Shown here one piece after another: positions 1 to 6,992 of a stretch of DNA of 26,028 bases (positions within the stretch are counted from its first letter, which is position 1; every line of letters begins with the position of its first letter). The position numbers were made by a program, and so were the translations under genes. Origin of the DNA: Pontimonas sp. (GTDB lineage Bacteria > Actinomycetota > Actinomycetes > Actinomycetales > Microbacteriaceae); assembly GCA_017852615.1 (NCBI GenBank), contig JAFMKX010000012.1, positions 1 to 26,028 of the forward strand. Direction: 5' to 3'. Below the pieces are notes generated by a model, which was not told the DNA's origin, ran no database searches, and was given only the letters and a program-made list of their open reading frames with translations.

Positions 1-30
1 CACCACGGAGGTTATTTGGCATTGACTTAG

Positions 31-53
31 TGCACACTGTTGAGTTCTCAAGG
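31..53 (-). promoter_or_regulatory. rRNA operon leader, boxA-like antitermination element
   Basis: On the minus strand this reads TTGAGAACTCAACAGTGTGC, closely resembling the boxA-containing leader motif found upstream of 16S genes in mycobacteria and other actinobacteria. TTGAGAACTCAA (40-51) is itself a 12-nt palindrome. It lies downstream of two promoter-like sequences and of tyrS, which precedes an rRNA operon in several actinobacteria, so a 16S gene should start a short way beyond position 1. The 16S gene itself is not in the window. Confidence 0.7.
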
Positions 54-91
54 ATCGGGCGTCGCTGACTCTTCTACTCGTTTCCCAGTAG

Positions 92-183
92 AGCGTCGGA
101 CATCTGTCCAGTTTGTTACTTACCCAGCGCAGCTTTCGGTGTCAGGACTTCGCATGTCATGAAGACTCGTCTAGTCCGACGCT
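92..183 (-). other. rRNA leader RNA domain closed by a 10-bp inverted repeat
   Basis: AGCGTCGGAC (92-101) and GTCCGACGCT (174-183) are perfectly complementary and would close a 72-nt domain in the minus-strand leader transcript. A second hairpin, TCTACT (73-78) with AGTAGA (87-92), abuts it and sits just upstream of the boxA-like motif, where a boxB-type stem is expected. CTTC (147-150) and GAAG (160-163) could add an inner stem. The likely role is antitermination or precursor processing, by analogy with other rRNA leaders. Confidence 0.45.
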
Positions 184-202
184 GTGAAACGTTGGAGTTG
201 CC

Positions 203-231
203 ACTCTAGCGCCTTATTTCCCCTACTGCAA
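203..231 (-). promoter_or_regulatory. rRNA operon proximal promoter candidate
   Basis: On the minus strand there is TTGCAG (226-231), a 17-bp spacer, then TAGAGT (203-208). Transcription would start near 196 and immediately enter the structured leader (183-92). Spacing is ideal and both hexamers keep the most conserved positions. Its place between tyrS and the boxA-like element supports the call; it has not been tested. Confidence 0.5.
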
Positions 232-301
232 GCAGTGAAAATAAGAGGCACCTGAAGCTCCGCTTGAGACTGACAAAGCCTTGGGCCCTAGTCGATCTTT
301 G

Positions 302-361
302 GGGGTGACAACTTCACAACTATAGAGGCCAGAGTGCTTCCTCACAAATCATTGTCACCCC
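302..361. repeat. 10-bp perfect inverted repeat bracketing the distal rRNA promoter
   Basis: GGGGTGACAA (302-311) and TTGTCACCCC (352-361) are exact inverted copies with 40 bp between them. The distal promoter hexamers (319-347) lie entirely inside. One arm is just upstream of the -35, the other covers the expected start of transcription. This could be an operator pair or the two arms of an RNA/DNA hairpin; the function is unknown. Confidence 0.6.
319..347 (-). promoter_or_regulatory. rRNA operon distal promoter candidate
   Basis: On the minus strand there is TTGTGA (342-347), a 17-bp spacer, then TATAGT (319-324), a good sigma-70-type match. The expected start of transcription is near 312. 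It lies about 50 bp after the tyrS stop and reads toward the rRNA leader, so it probably gives the rRNA operon its own transcription independent of tyrS. Confidence 0.6.
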
Positions 362-383
362 GGGCGTGTCGTGCCTCATTGCC

Positions 384-408
384 CACTCTCTAGAGTGCGT
401 TACGCACT
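384..408 (-). terminator. Overlapping hairpins at the tyrS stop, possible weak terminator
   Basis: AGTGCG-TTA-CGCACT (394-408) forms a 6-bp stem whose loop is the tyrS stop codon. CACTC-TCTA-GAGTG (384-397) forms a second stem that shares bases with the first, so the two are mutually exclusive. There is no T-tract downstream, so intrinsic termination is uncertain. Confidence 0.3.
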
Positions 409-1743
409 GAGATAGAGGGCCGCAAAAGTCTTCTTGCCGCGCTTGAGTAACAATGCTGAGGGGTGTGGAGGGCGGGGCCCTCCTACTAGGTCGCTCTCCT
501 GGCTCATCGCCACGTTGTTGAGACTCACTCCCCCTTGGGTAATAGCCCTCCGCGCTTCCGAAGCGCTCTGGCATAAACCGGTAGCAACAAGGGCCTCCGC
601 GATGGTGGCCTGAGAGTTCAGAGTCGCCGAGGGCAATTCAGCAAGCGCTTGAGCAAATGCCTCTGGGTTGAGCGATTCCAAGGAATCCTTTCCAAAGAGC
701 GCTTCCGATGCTTCTCGCACCGCTAATGCTTGCTCACGCCCATGCACCAACGAGGTCACATCCAGGGCGAGGGCCTTTTGGGCTAAACGCTTATGCGGTT
801 CCTGCGCGAGCGCAGTTTCCAGAGCTTCAATGTCGCTGCGGGTGAGGAAGGTAAAGATCTTGAGTCGCTCCACCACATCGCGATCATCCGTGTTGAGCCA
901 AAACTGATACATCGCATAGGGACTCGTCAGCGCCTCGTCCAACCAAATGGCGTTGCCTTCGGACTTGCCGAACTTGGTGCCATCCGAATTGGTAATCAGT
1001 GGTGTCCCCACGGCGTGAACAGAAACACCCAGCGCCTTATGAATGAGGTCCGTGCCACTGGTGAGATTGCCCCACTGGTCCGATCCCCCGGTCTGCAGCA
1101 GACATCCGTAGTTTTCATACAGTCTCAAGAAATCCATACCCTGGAGGATTTGGTAGGAAAACTCGGTGTAGGAAATACCGGCATCTGAATTGAGCCTGGC
1201 CGCTACCGCATCTTTTTTGAGCATCGTGCCCACGCGGTAGTACTTGCCAATATCGCGCAGGAAGTCAATGGCGGAGAGATCTTTGGTCCAGTCAAGATTG
1301 TTCACCAGTGTCGCAGCGTTGGGTCCTGAAAAATCTAGGAAACGCGAGACCTGGTGGCCCAGCTGTTCCACCCAGGAGGCGATCACCTCGGGTTCGCGCA
1401 ATACCCGCTCTGCCGTGGGCTTGGGATCCCCAATGAGGCCGGTGGATCCACCGACCAAAGCCAAAGGCTTGTGACCGGCTAGTTGGAGCCTGCGCATCAG
1501 TAATAGTTGAACCAGGTTCCCTAAATGCAGGCTTGGGGCGGTGGGGTCAAAGCCGCAATAAAAAGAGATGGGGGCGCCGCCCAGGGCAGCGGATAGTGCC
1601 TTCTCGTCGGTAGAGACATGAATCAGGCCTCTCCACACCAGCTCCTCATGGAGTGAGGAAAACGACCCGTCATTGCTTTGGGTAGCGAGGTTTGCTTGCT
1701 CTGGCACGAGGGTCAGAGTATCAGCCAGGTAACACAGCGTCAT
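400..1743 (-). CDS. tyrS: Tyrosyl-tRNA synthetase
   Basis: This cytoplasmic class I aminoacyl-tRNA synthetase charges tRNA-Tyr with tyrosine using ATP. The HIGH-type motif reads HLGN at about residues 73-76 inside PTAPSLHLGN, and the KMSKS-type motif reads KFGKS at about 257-261. The tyrosine/ATP site shows QGMDFLRLY and GGSDQWGN. An S4-like RNA-binding segment occupies roughly the last 70 residues. The 447-residue length is slightly long: the ATG at 1743 gives about 30 residues before the conserved ELVWRGL block and has no clear ribosome site, so a start further in (for example the GTG at residue 13) is possible. It is followed by rRNA promoters and is divergent from the ABC transporter, 77 bp away. 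Identity is certain; the exact start is not. Confidence 0.96.
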   Translation of the reverse strand: MTLCYLADTLTLVPEQANLATQSNDGSFSSLHEELVWRGLIHVSTDEKALSAALGGAPISFYCGFDPTAPSLHLGNLVQLLLMRRLQLAGHKPLALVGGSTGLIGDPKPTAERVLREPEVIASWVEQLGHQVSRFLDFSGPNAATLVNNLDWTKDLSAIDFLRDIGKYYRVGTMLKKDAVAARLNSDAGISYTEFSYQILQGMDFLRLYENYGCLLQTGGSDQWGNLTSGTDLIHKALGVSVHAVGTPLITNSDGTKFGKSEGNAIWLDEALTSPYAMYQFWLNTDDRDVVERLKIFTFLTRSDIEALETALAQEPHKRLAQKALALDVTSLVHGREQALAVREASEALFGKDSLESLNPEAFAQALAELPSATLNSQATIAEALVATGLCQSASEARRAITQGGVSLNNVAMSQESDLVGGPRPPHPSALLLKRGKKTFAALYLSA

Positions 1744-1820
1744 GAAGGCACCAGTGACGTGGCGAAATAGGAGAGAATATTGCTCGCTGATTAATTCGTT
1801 TTTAAGTCAAGGAGAAAATT

Positions 1821-2654
1821 ATGTCTCGCACCACCACATGGAAGAAGCTTGGCTCGCTTCTGGGAATTGGCGCCCTGGCCGCATCGCTCGTCGCCTGTTC
1901 CTCGAGTGGCGCCGCCGGCGGCGATACCGTCACGGAAGGCAAACTCACAATCGCCACGGGTGAGCCCGCGTACTACCCCTACGTCATGGACGACAGCCCC
2001 GAAAGCGGCGAAGGCTTTGAAGCTGCCGTTGCCTACGCTGTGGCAGAAGAGCTTGGGTTTGCCCCCGAGGATGTCGTGTGGGTTCGCACGACCTTCGAAG
2101 CAGCTATCCAGCCCGGACCGAAGGATTTTGATTTCAACCTTCAGCAGTACACCATCACCGAAGAGCGCTCGGCTAACGTCGACTTCTCCACTCCCTACTA
2201 CTCCACACCTCAAGCCATCATCACCGTGGCAAGCTCCCCTGCTGCTTCGGCAACGTCGGTTGCCGATCTCGCGGACCTCCTGATCGGAGCCGCATCAGGA
2301 ACAACGAGCTTCCAGGTTGTCGAAGAAACCATTAAGCCCACCCAGGGCGCACAGGCCTTCAACAACAACGACGATGCCAAGCTGGCTCTGGAAACTGGCC
2401 AGATTGATGCGCTCGTCGTGGACTTGCCCACGGCGTTCTATCTCTCGGCCGTAGAGATCACCGATGGTGTTCTGGTGGGTCAACTTCCCGCCAACGCCGG
2501 AGTGTCCGATGACTGGGGCTTGGTCCTAGCCAAAGACAGCCCGCTGACTCAGGCTGTCAATGACGCATTGGCTGCCTTGGTTTCCTCGGGCAAGCTCGAA
2601 GAAATCACCAACACCTGGCTCGGCAGCGACCAGGGTGCACCGGTACTGAAGTAG
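1821..2654 (+). CDS. Polar amino-acid ABC transporter, substrate-binding lipoprotein
   Basis: This is the solute-binding component that captures an amino acid outside the membrane for the adjacent permease and ATPase. The 277-residue protein starts with a lipoprotein signal peptide (KK at 8-9, hydrophobic stretch, lipobox LVAC with Cys26), so it should be lipid-anchored to the outer face of the membrane. The mature part is family-3-like: GEGFEAAVAYAVAEELGF corresponds to the usual GFDVDLAKAIAKELG block, and ITEERSANVDFSTPYY holds the ER..VDFS.PYY signature whose arginine usually contacts the ligand carboxylate. An AAGGAG ribosome site (1809-1814) precedes ATG by 6 nt. The protein is strongly acidic. 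It is the first gene of a three-gene operon. Specificity cannot be read from the sequence; proximity to arg genes is only a hint. Confidence 0.88.
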   Translation: MSRTTTWKKLGSLLGIGALAASLVACSSSGAAGGDTVTEGKLTIATGEPAYYPYVMDDSPESGEGFEAAVAYAVAEELGFAPEDVVWVRTTFEAAIQPGPKDFDFNLQQYTITEERSANVDFSTPYYSTPQAIITVASSPAASATSVADLADLLIGAASGTTSFQVVEETIKPTQGAQAFNNNDDAKLALETGQIDALVVDLPTAFYLSAVEITDGVLVGQLPANAGVSDDWGLVLAKDSPLTQAVNDALAALVSSGKLEEITNTWLGSDQGAPVLK

Positions 2655-2674
2655 TACTCCCTTTAGGACCTACT
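2650..2674 (+). promoter_or_regulatory. Intercistronic stem-loop after the binding-protein gene
   Basis: AGTAG (2650-2654, including the stop) pairs with CTACT (2670-2674), with an inner TCC/GGA. Small stems after binding-protein genes often raise the relative level of that mRNA segment over the permease segment. The stem is short, so this is a weak call. Confidence 0.25.
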
Positions 2675-2682
2675 AACCTTCT

Positions 2683-3546
2683 ATGGTGAGTAATCCTGCG
2701 AATGCCCGTCAGCCCAGTGAAATAGAACTGGGCCGGCGGGCATTTCGCACACAACAAAGCCGCAAATCTGTGGCGATTTCGTTCGCCTCGACTCTGGTCT
2801 TTGCCATCGTGCTCTGGTTTGGCGTGGTGAACACCCCGGGCTGGGATCTCGTCCAGCGCAGTTTTTTCAATCTCGAAGTCCTCCAAGGCGCCTGGCCCCG
2901 AGTCTTCGAAGGCTTGCTACTCAACATCCGCGTGCTGCTTTTTGCGGCGGTAGGCGTGCTTATTCTGGCTTTGTTACTGGCCACCATCAGGACCCTCAAG
3001 GGGGCCATCTTTTTCCCGTTGCGGGTCTTGGCCACCGCGTATACGGATTTGTTTCGAGGAATGCCCCTGATCATCGTTCTCTACATTGTGGGTTTCGGAA
3101 TTCCGGGGCTAGGTGCTTTCCCGCGAATGCCACTGGAATTTTGGGGCACCATCGCACTGATTTTGACCTACTCGGCCTATGTCGCCGAAGTGTTTCGGGC
3201 AGGGATTGAATCAGTCCACCCTTCCCAGCGACTCGCAGCACGGTCCTTGGGGCTGAGCTATGGCACCACGTTGCGCAAAATCGTGATGCCCCAGGCGATT
3301 CGCAAAGTAACCCCGGCGCTGATGAATGACTTTATTGCGATGCAAAAAGATGTCGGGTTGATATCGGTCTTGGGGGCAGTCGATGCTGTTCGCGCGGCAC
3401 AAATCGAAACCGCCCAGGCATTCAACTTCACGCCCTATGTCTTAGCCGGCTTGCTCTTTGTGCTCTTAGCGTTGCCGATGATCCGCCTCACCGATTGGTA
3501 CACGGCTCGACTTCGCGAACGTGAGCAGATGGGCTCGCTCGTATGA
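2683..3546 (+). CDS. Polar amino-acid ABC transporter, permease (HisM type)
   Basis: This is the membrane component that forms the transport path. In the 287-residue protein, a basic N-terminal segment of about 28 residues precedes the first membrane span, and I estimate five to six spans overall. The DLFRGMPLIIVLY segment and the EAA loop (YVAEVFRAGIESVHPSQRLAARSLGLS region) are diagnostic of HisM/GlnP-type permeases; the EAA loop docks on the ATPase. It lies 28 bp after the binding-protein gene and its stop overlaps the ATPase start (ATGA), so the operon order is binding protein - permease - ATPase. Only one permease gene is present, implying a homodimeric channel. The ATG at 2683 has only a distant AGGA; the GTG at 2686 is a possible alternative. 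Confidence 0.92.
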   Translation: MVSNPANARQPSEIELGRRAFRTQQSRKSVAISFASTLVFAIVLWFGVVNTPGWDLVQRSFFNLEVLQGAWPRVFEGLLLNIRVLLFAAVGVLILALLLATIRTLKGAIFFPLRVLATAYTDLFRGMPLIIVLYIVGFGIPGLGAFPRMPLEFWGTIALILTYSAYVAEVFRAGIESVHPSQRLAARSLGLSYGTTLRKIVMPQAIRKVTPALMNDFIAMQKDVGLISVLGAVDAVRAAQIETAQAFNFTPYVLAGLLFVLLALPMIRLTDWYTARLREREQMGSLV

Positions 3547-4292
3547 CCGCCACGCCCACCCTGCGCCTGGAGAATATTCACAAGCAGTTCCACCACACCC
3601 CGGTGCTCAGTGGCATAGATCTCGACGTGCATCAAGGTGATGTCGTCGCACTCATTGGCGCGAGCGGTTCGGGAAAATCGACACTGCTTCGGTGCATCAA
3701 TTTGTTGGAGCAACTGGATGATGGCCAGATTTGGCTCAGCGGAGATGACATTAGCGTCCCGCACATCAACCAAGACCGCGTGCGCTCGAGGATTGGAGTG
3801 GTCTTTCAGGCACTCAACCTGTTTCCACACCTCAGTGTTCTCGATAACGTCACGTTGGCGTCAAAAATGATTCTGAAGAAATCGAAGAAAGAGGCCTCCG
3901 AGAACGGCATGAGCCTTCTCGAGCAGGTCGGACTAGCCGCCAAGGCTCACGAATACCCCGATCGCCTCTCCGGCGGTCAACAACAGCGAGTTGCGCTGGT
4001 GCGGGCTATTGCCACCAACCCCGATCTCTTGCTCTTGGATGAAATCACCAGCGCGCTGGATCCTCAGCTTGTGGGCGAAGTCCTCGATTTGGTGCGCACC
4101 CTTGCTCATGAGGGAACCACCATCGTGATGGCCACCCACGAAATGGCTTTTGCCCGAGAAGTAGCGGACACGGTGGTATTCCTGGATGGCGGTGTCGTGT
4201 GTGAATCCGGACCCGCTGCAGAGGTGCTCGATACACCCAGACAGCAACGGACAAAAGAATTCCTACACCGCTTTCGGGGGAACCTTAGCTAG
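3543..4292 (+). CDS. Polar amino-acid ABC transporter, ATP-binding protein
   Basis: This is the cytoplasmic ATPase that powers amino-acid uptake (GlnQ/HisP class). All catalytic elements are intact over 249 residues: Walker A GASGSGKST (39-47), Q-loop Gln89 in VVFQALNLFPHL, signature LSGGQQQR (142-149), Walker B LLLLDE (162-167), D-loop SALD (170-173) and switch His199 in MATHEMAFA. Its ATG overlaps the permease stop by 4 nt, indicating translational coupling. It converges with argH: the two stop-codon ends overlap by 8 bp (4285-4292), leaving no intergenic room for a terminator. Confidence 0.95.
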   Translation: MTATPTLRLENIHKQFHHTPVLSGIDLDVHQGDVVALIGASGSGKSTLLRCINLLEQLDDGQIWLSGDDISVPHINQDRVRSRIGVVFQALNLFPHLSVLDNVTLASKMILKKSKKEASENGMSLLEQVGLAAKAHEYPDRLSGGQQQRVALVRAIATNPDLLLLDEITSALDPQLVGEVLDLVRTLAHEGTTIVMATHEMAFAREVADTVVFLDGGVVCESGPAAEVLDTPRQQRTKEFLHRFRGNLS

Positions 4293-5703
4293 CCAGAGCG
4301 GCCCTCAGGACCTTCATCTGGGCACGCAACGCTTCGTGTTGCGCTGCCACCGCTGAGGGTGCTGTTCCCCCCACTCCCGAGCGAGCATCGAGTGCGGATT
4401 CAACGCTGAGGCCTTGGATCATCTCTACCGTGAGCACGGGTGAGAGCGAGGCTAAATCCTCCCCGCTGAGATCCTGAAGATCAATGCCGCGTTGTTCACA
4501 CATCGCCACGGCGCGACCCGAAACCTCATGGGCCTCTCTAAACGACATTCCCTGCTGGACCAGCCATTCCGCGATATCGGTGGCGAGGGAGAATCCATCG
4601 GTAGCCCTGGCTGCAAGGGCTTGCTCATTAACCCCGAGAGTGTCGAGAAGTCCCCGCAGCGCGGGCAACACCAGGCCCAGAGTGTTCATGGAATCAAAAA
4701 GGGGCTCTTTATCCTCTTGCAGGTCTCGGTTATAGGCCAGCGGTAACCCTTTGAGGGTGGCCATCAAGCCGGTGAGATTACCTAGGAGCCGTCCAGATTT
4801 TCCTCGGGCAAGTTCCGCAATATCCGGATTCTTCTTCTGAGGCATAATCGAGGACCCCGTAGAGAAAGCGTCATCGAGGGTGATGTAGCCAAACTCCGCC
4901 GTGGACCACAAGATCAAATCTTCTGCCAACCGCGAGGTATCCACACCCACCTGGGCGCAGACATACAACGCTTCGGCGATGACATCCCGTGACGACGTGG
5001 CATCGATGGAATTAGCCATGGGGGCTTCAAAGCCGAGCTCCTGAGCAATCGCCTGGGAATCCAAACCGAGGGTAGAGCCAGCTAGGGCCCCTGCCCCATA
5101 GGGCGAGAGCGAAAGCCTGGTGCGCAAATGGGCGAAACGATCCACATCGCGCAGCAGCGGCCACGCGTGCGCCAGCAGATGATGAGAGAAAAGGATGGGT
5201 TGAGCGTGTTGTAAATGGGTCCGCCCCGGCATGGGAGCATTTGGATGGGCCGCCGCTAGCGTCGCCAAAGCGTCCACGACGGCGAGCAAGAGTTCACTCA
5301 CGTGGGCAACCTGATCACGCAAATACATCCTGATCAGAGTGGCAATTTGGTCATTTCTCGATCGACCAGCCCGAAGTTTGCCTCCGAGTTCCGCTCCGAG
5401 GTTTTCGACCAAGATACGCTCCAAAGCGCCGTGGACGTCCTCGTCGCTGGCCTGGGGAACGATCAGTCCCTGCTCTACTTGCTCTTTCACTGCGTGGAGT
5501 TCAGTGACCAACGTCGCTGCCTCACTCGCAGTGAGGTACCCCGCTTTTTCTAGGGCGTGGGCGTGAGCGATAGAACCAGTGAGGTCATAGCCAGCCAGCA
5601 CCCAATCAAACCCGGTGGACTGGCCCAGGGCCACCATCTCAGGAGAGGGTCCTTGGGAAAAACGGCCACCCCAGAGAGCGCCCTCACCCGTGTCACCAGC
5701 CAT
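4285..5703 (-). CDS. argH: Argininosuccinate lyase
   Basis: It splits argininosuccinate into arginine and fumarate, the last step of arginine synthesis. The 472-residue protein has the fumarase/aspartase-superfamily signature GSSIMPQKKNPD at about 283-294, whose serine is catalytic, plus LRAGRSRNDQ (110-119), GRTHLQHAQP (160-169) and ATSSRDVIAE (235-244). The reading frame stays open upstream to 5835, but that would overlap argG by about 120 bp with a non-conserved extension; the ATG at 5703 leaves a 10-bp gap after argG and gives the usual N-terminus leading into LWGGRFS. It is the last gene of the arg cluster and converges with the ABC ATPase gene. Confidence 0.95.
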   Translation of the reverse strand: MAGDTGEGALWGGRFSQGPSPEMVALGQSTGFDWVLAGYDLTGSIAHAHALEKAGYLTASEAATLVTELHAVKEQVEQGLIVPQASDEDVHGALERILVENLGAELGGKLRAGRSRNDQIATLIRMYLRDQVAHVSELLLAVVDALATLAAAHPNAPMPGRTHLQHAQPILFSHHLLAHAWPLLRDVDRFAHLRTRLSLSPYGAGALAGSTLGLDSQAIAQELGFEAPMANSIDATSSRDVIAEALYVCAQVGVDTSRLAEDLILWSTAEFGYITLDDAFSTGSSIMPQKKNPDIAELARGKSGRLLGNLTGLMATLKGLPLAYNRDLQEDKEPLFDSMNTLGLVLPALRGLLDTLGVNEQALAARATDGFSLATDIAEWLVQQGMSFREAHEVSGRAVAMCEQRGIDLQDLSGEDLASLSPVLTVEMIQGLSVESALDARSGVGGTAPSAVAAQHEALRAQMKVLRAALAS

Positions 5704-5713
5704 GAAGCACCCG

Positions 5714-6910
5714 CTACTTCCGCGCCTGCCGCCTGGCCGAAATCTTGCTTGGCATCGACCAGATTTCAATGAAGCCCTTGGCGTGCGATTGATCAAAGGT
5801 GTCACCGGTGTCATAGGTGGCAAGGTCAAAGTCATACAAGCTTTGCTCTGACTTGCGCCCGGTCACCGTTGCTTTTCCACCCTCGAGCCGCACCCGAACA
5901 TCACCACTGACGTGCGCCTGAGTGTGATTAATGAAGGAGTCCAGGCTGGACTTGAGATCAGAAAACCACAGGCCGTCATAAATCAGGTTGGCCCAGTCGG
6001 ATTCAACCTTGGCTTTGTATCGACCCAAGTCACGCTCCAGAACCAGGTTCTCCAATTCTTCGTGGGCGTTAATCAGGGTCAACGCCGCAGGAACCTCGTA
6101 TACCTCGCGGCTCTTGATGCCCACCAGGCGGTCTTCCATAATGTCGACCCGGCCCACGCCATGAGCTCCGGCCAGCACATTGAGCTGCTCAATAGCGGCC
6201 AACGGAGTCACAGCCTTGCCGTTAATCGCCACCGGAATACCTTCGCTAAAGGTAATCACCACATCTTCGCCGGGTAAGCCCGCGGCAGGATCGCTGGTGT
6301 ATTCCCAGACATCATCTTCTGGGGCATTCCAGGGATCTTCCAGGGGTCCGGTTTCCACCGTGCGACCCCAGACGTTCTTGTCGATCGAATACGGGTTCTT
6401 CTTGCTTTGCTTGATTGGCAACCCGTGTTCTTCGGCGTACGCAATGGCTTTATCTCTGGTCAAGGCCAGGTCCCGAATGGGGGCGATGCTGGTGAGCTCG
6501 GGAGCCAGCGCTGCCACAGCGGATTCAAAGCGCACCTGGTCATTGCCCTTACCCGTGCACCCGTGCGCCACACTATTTGCTCCCAATTCCCCGGCAACTC
6601 TGGCCAAGTGCTTGGCAATCAGGGGCCGAGAGAGCGCAGAAACCAAGGGGTAGCGCTTTTGATACAGAGCGTTGGCCTTGAGTGCAGGCATCACAAAATC
6701 TTGGGCAAACTCGTCTTTGGCGTCCACCACAATCGCCTCAACGGCGCCACAGTCCAGCGCGCGTTGGCGAATGTCGTCCATGTTCTCGCCGCCTTGACCT
6801 ACGTCAACAGCCAGCGCGATGACCTCTTTACCGGTGGCGTCTTTCAACCAACCGATACCCACCGAGGTGTCTAGACCACCGGAATACGCTAAAACGACAC
6901 GTTCTGACAC
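5714..6910 (-). CDS. argG: Argininosuccinate synthase
   Basis: It joins citrulline and aspartate with ATP to form argininosuccinate. The ATP-pyrophosphatase loop AYSGGLDTS is at residues 9-17, and SVAHGCTGKGNDQVRFE holds further nucleotide/citrulline contacts. At 398 residues it is the usual size for the short bacterial form. The start is GTG (6908-6910), chosen because MSERVVLAYSGGLD matches the family N-terminus; an AGAAAGAAG stretch lies upstream. It lies 82 bp downstream of argF, where argR is commonly found in actinobacteria, and 10 bp ahead of argH, with which it is surely co-transcribed. Confidence 0.96.
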   Translation of the reverse strand: MSERVVLAYSGGLDTSVGIGWLKDATGKEVIALAVDVGQGGENMDDIRQRALDCGAVEAIVVDAKDEFAQDFVMPALKANALYQKRYPLVSALSRPLIAKHLARVAGELGANSVAHGCTGKGNDQVRFESAVAALAPELTSIAPIRDLALTRDKAIAYAEEHGLPIKQSKKNPYSIDKNVWGRTVETGPLEDPWNAPEDDVWEYTSDPAAGLPGEDVVITFSEGIPVAINGKAVTPLAAIEQLNVLAGAHGVGRVDIMEDRLVGIKSREVYEVPAALTLINAHEELENLVLERDLGRYKAKVESDWANLIYDGLWFSDLKSSLDSFINHTQAHVSGDVRVRLEGGKATVTGRKSEQSLYDFDLATYDTGDTFDQSHAKGFIEIWSMPSKISARRQARK

Positions 6911-6941
6911 AGGGGTGACTTCTTTCTACTAACGCCACGAT

Positions 6942-6960
6942 TGCACCATGGTTGGGTGCA
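6942..6960. promoter_or_regulatory. Inverted repeat in the argF-argG gap
   Basis: TGCACC (6942-6947) and GGTGCA (6955-6960) are perfect inverted copies with a 7-bp centre, the only clear dyad in this 82-bp gap. Nearby AGTCT and AGACT (about 6969-6993) give another short dyad at the argF end. The first could be an operator, for example for an ArgR encoded elsewhere, or an mRNA hairpin separating argF from argG. It does not clearly match a published ARG box. Confidence 0.3.
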
Positions 6961-6992
6961 CGAAGCTTCAGTCTACAAGCGAAGTGTGCAGA

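Noticed and set aside
1744..1820. Promoter for the ABC transporter (TTGCTC at 1780, TAAGTC at 1803)
   Set aside because: Spacing fits, but the start of transcription would fall on the ribosome site, so the call is not supported.
5704..5835. 44-residue N-terminal extension of argH
   Set aside because: It overlaps the conserved argG end by about 120 bp and has no family similarity.
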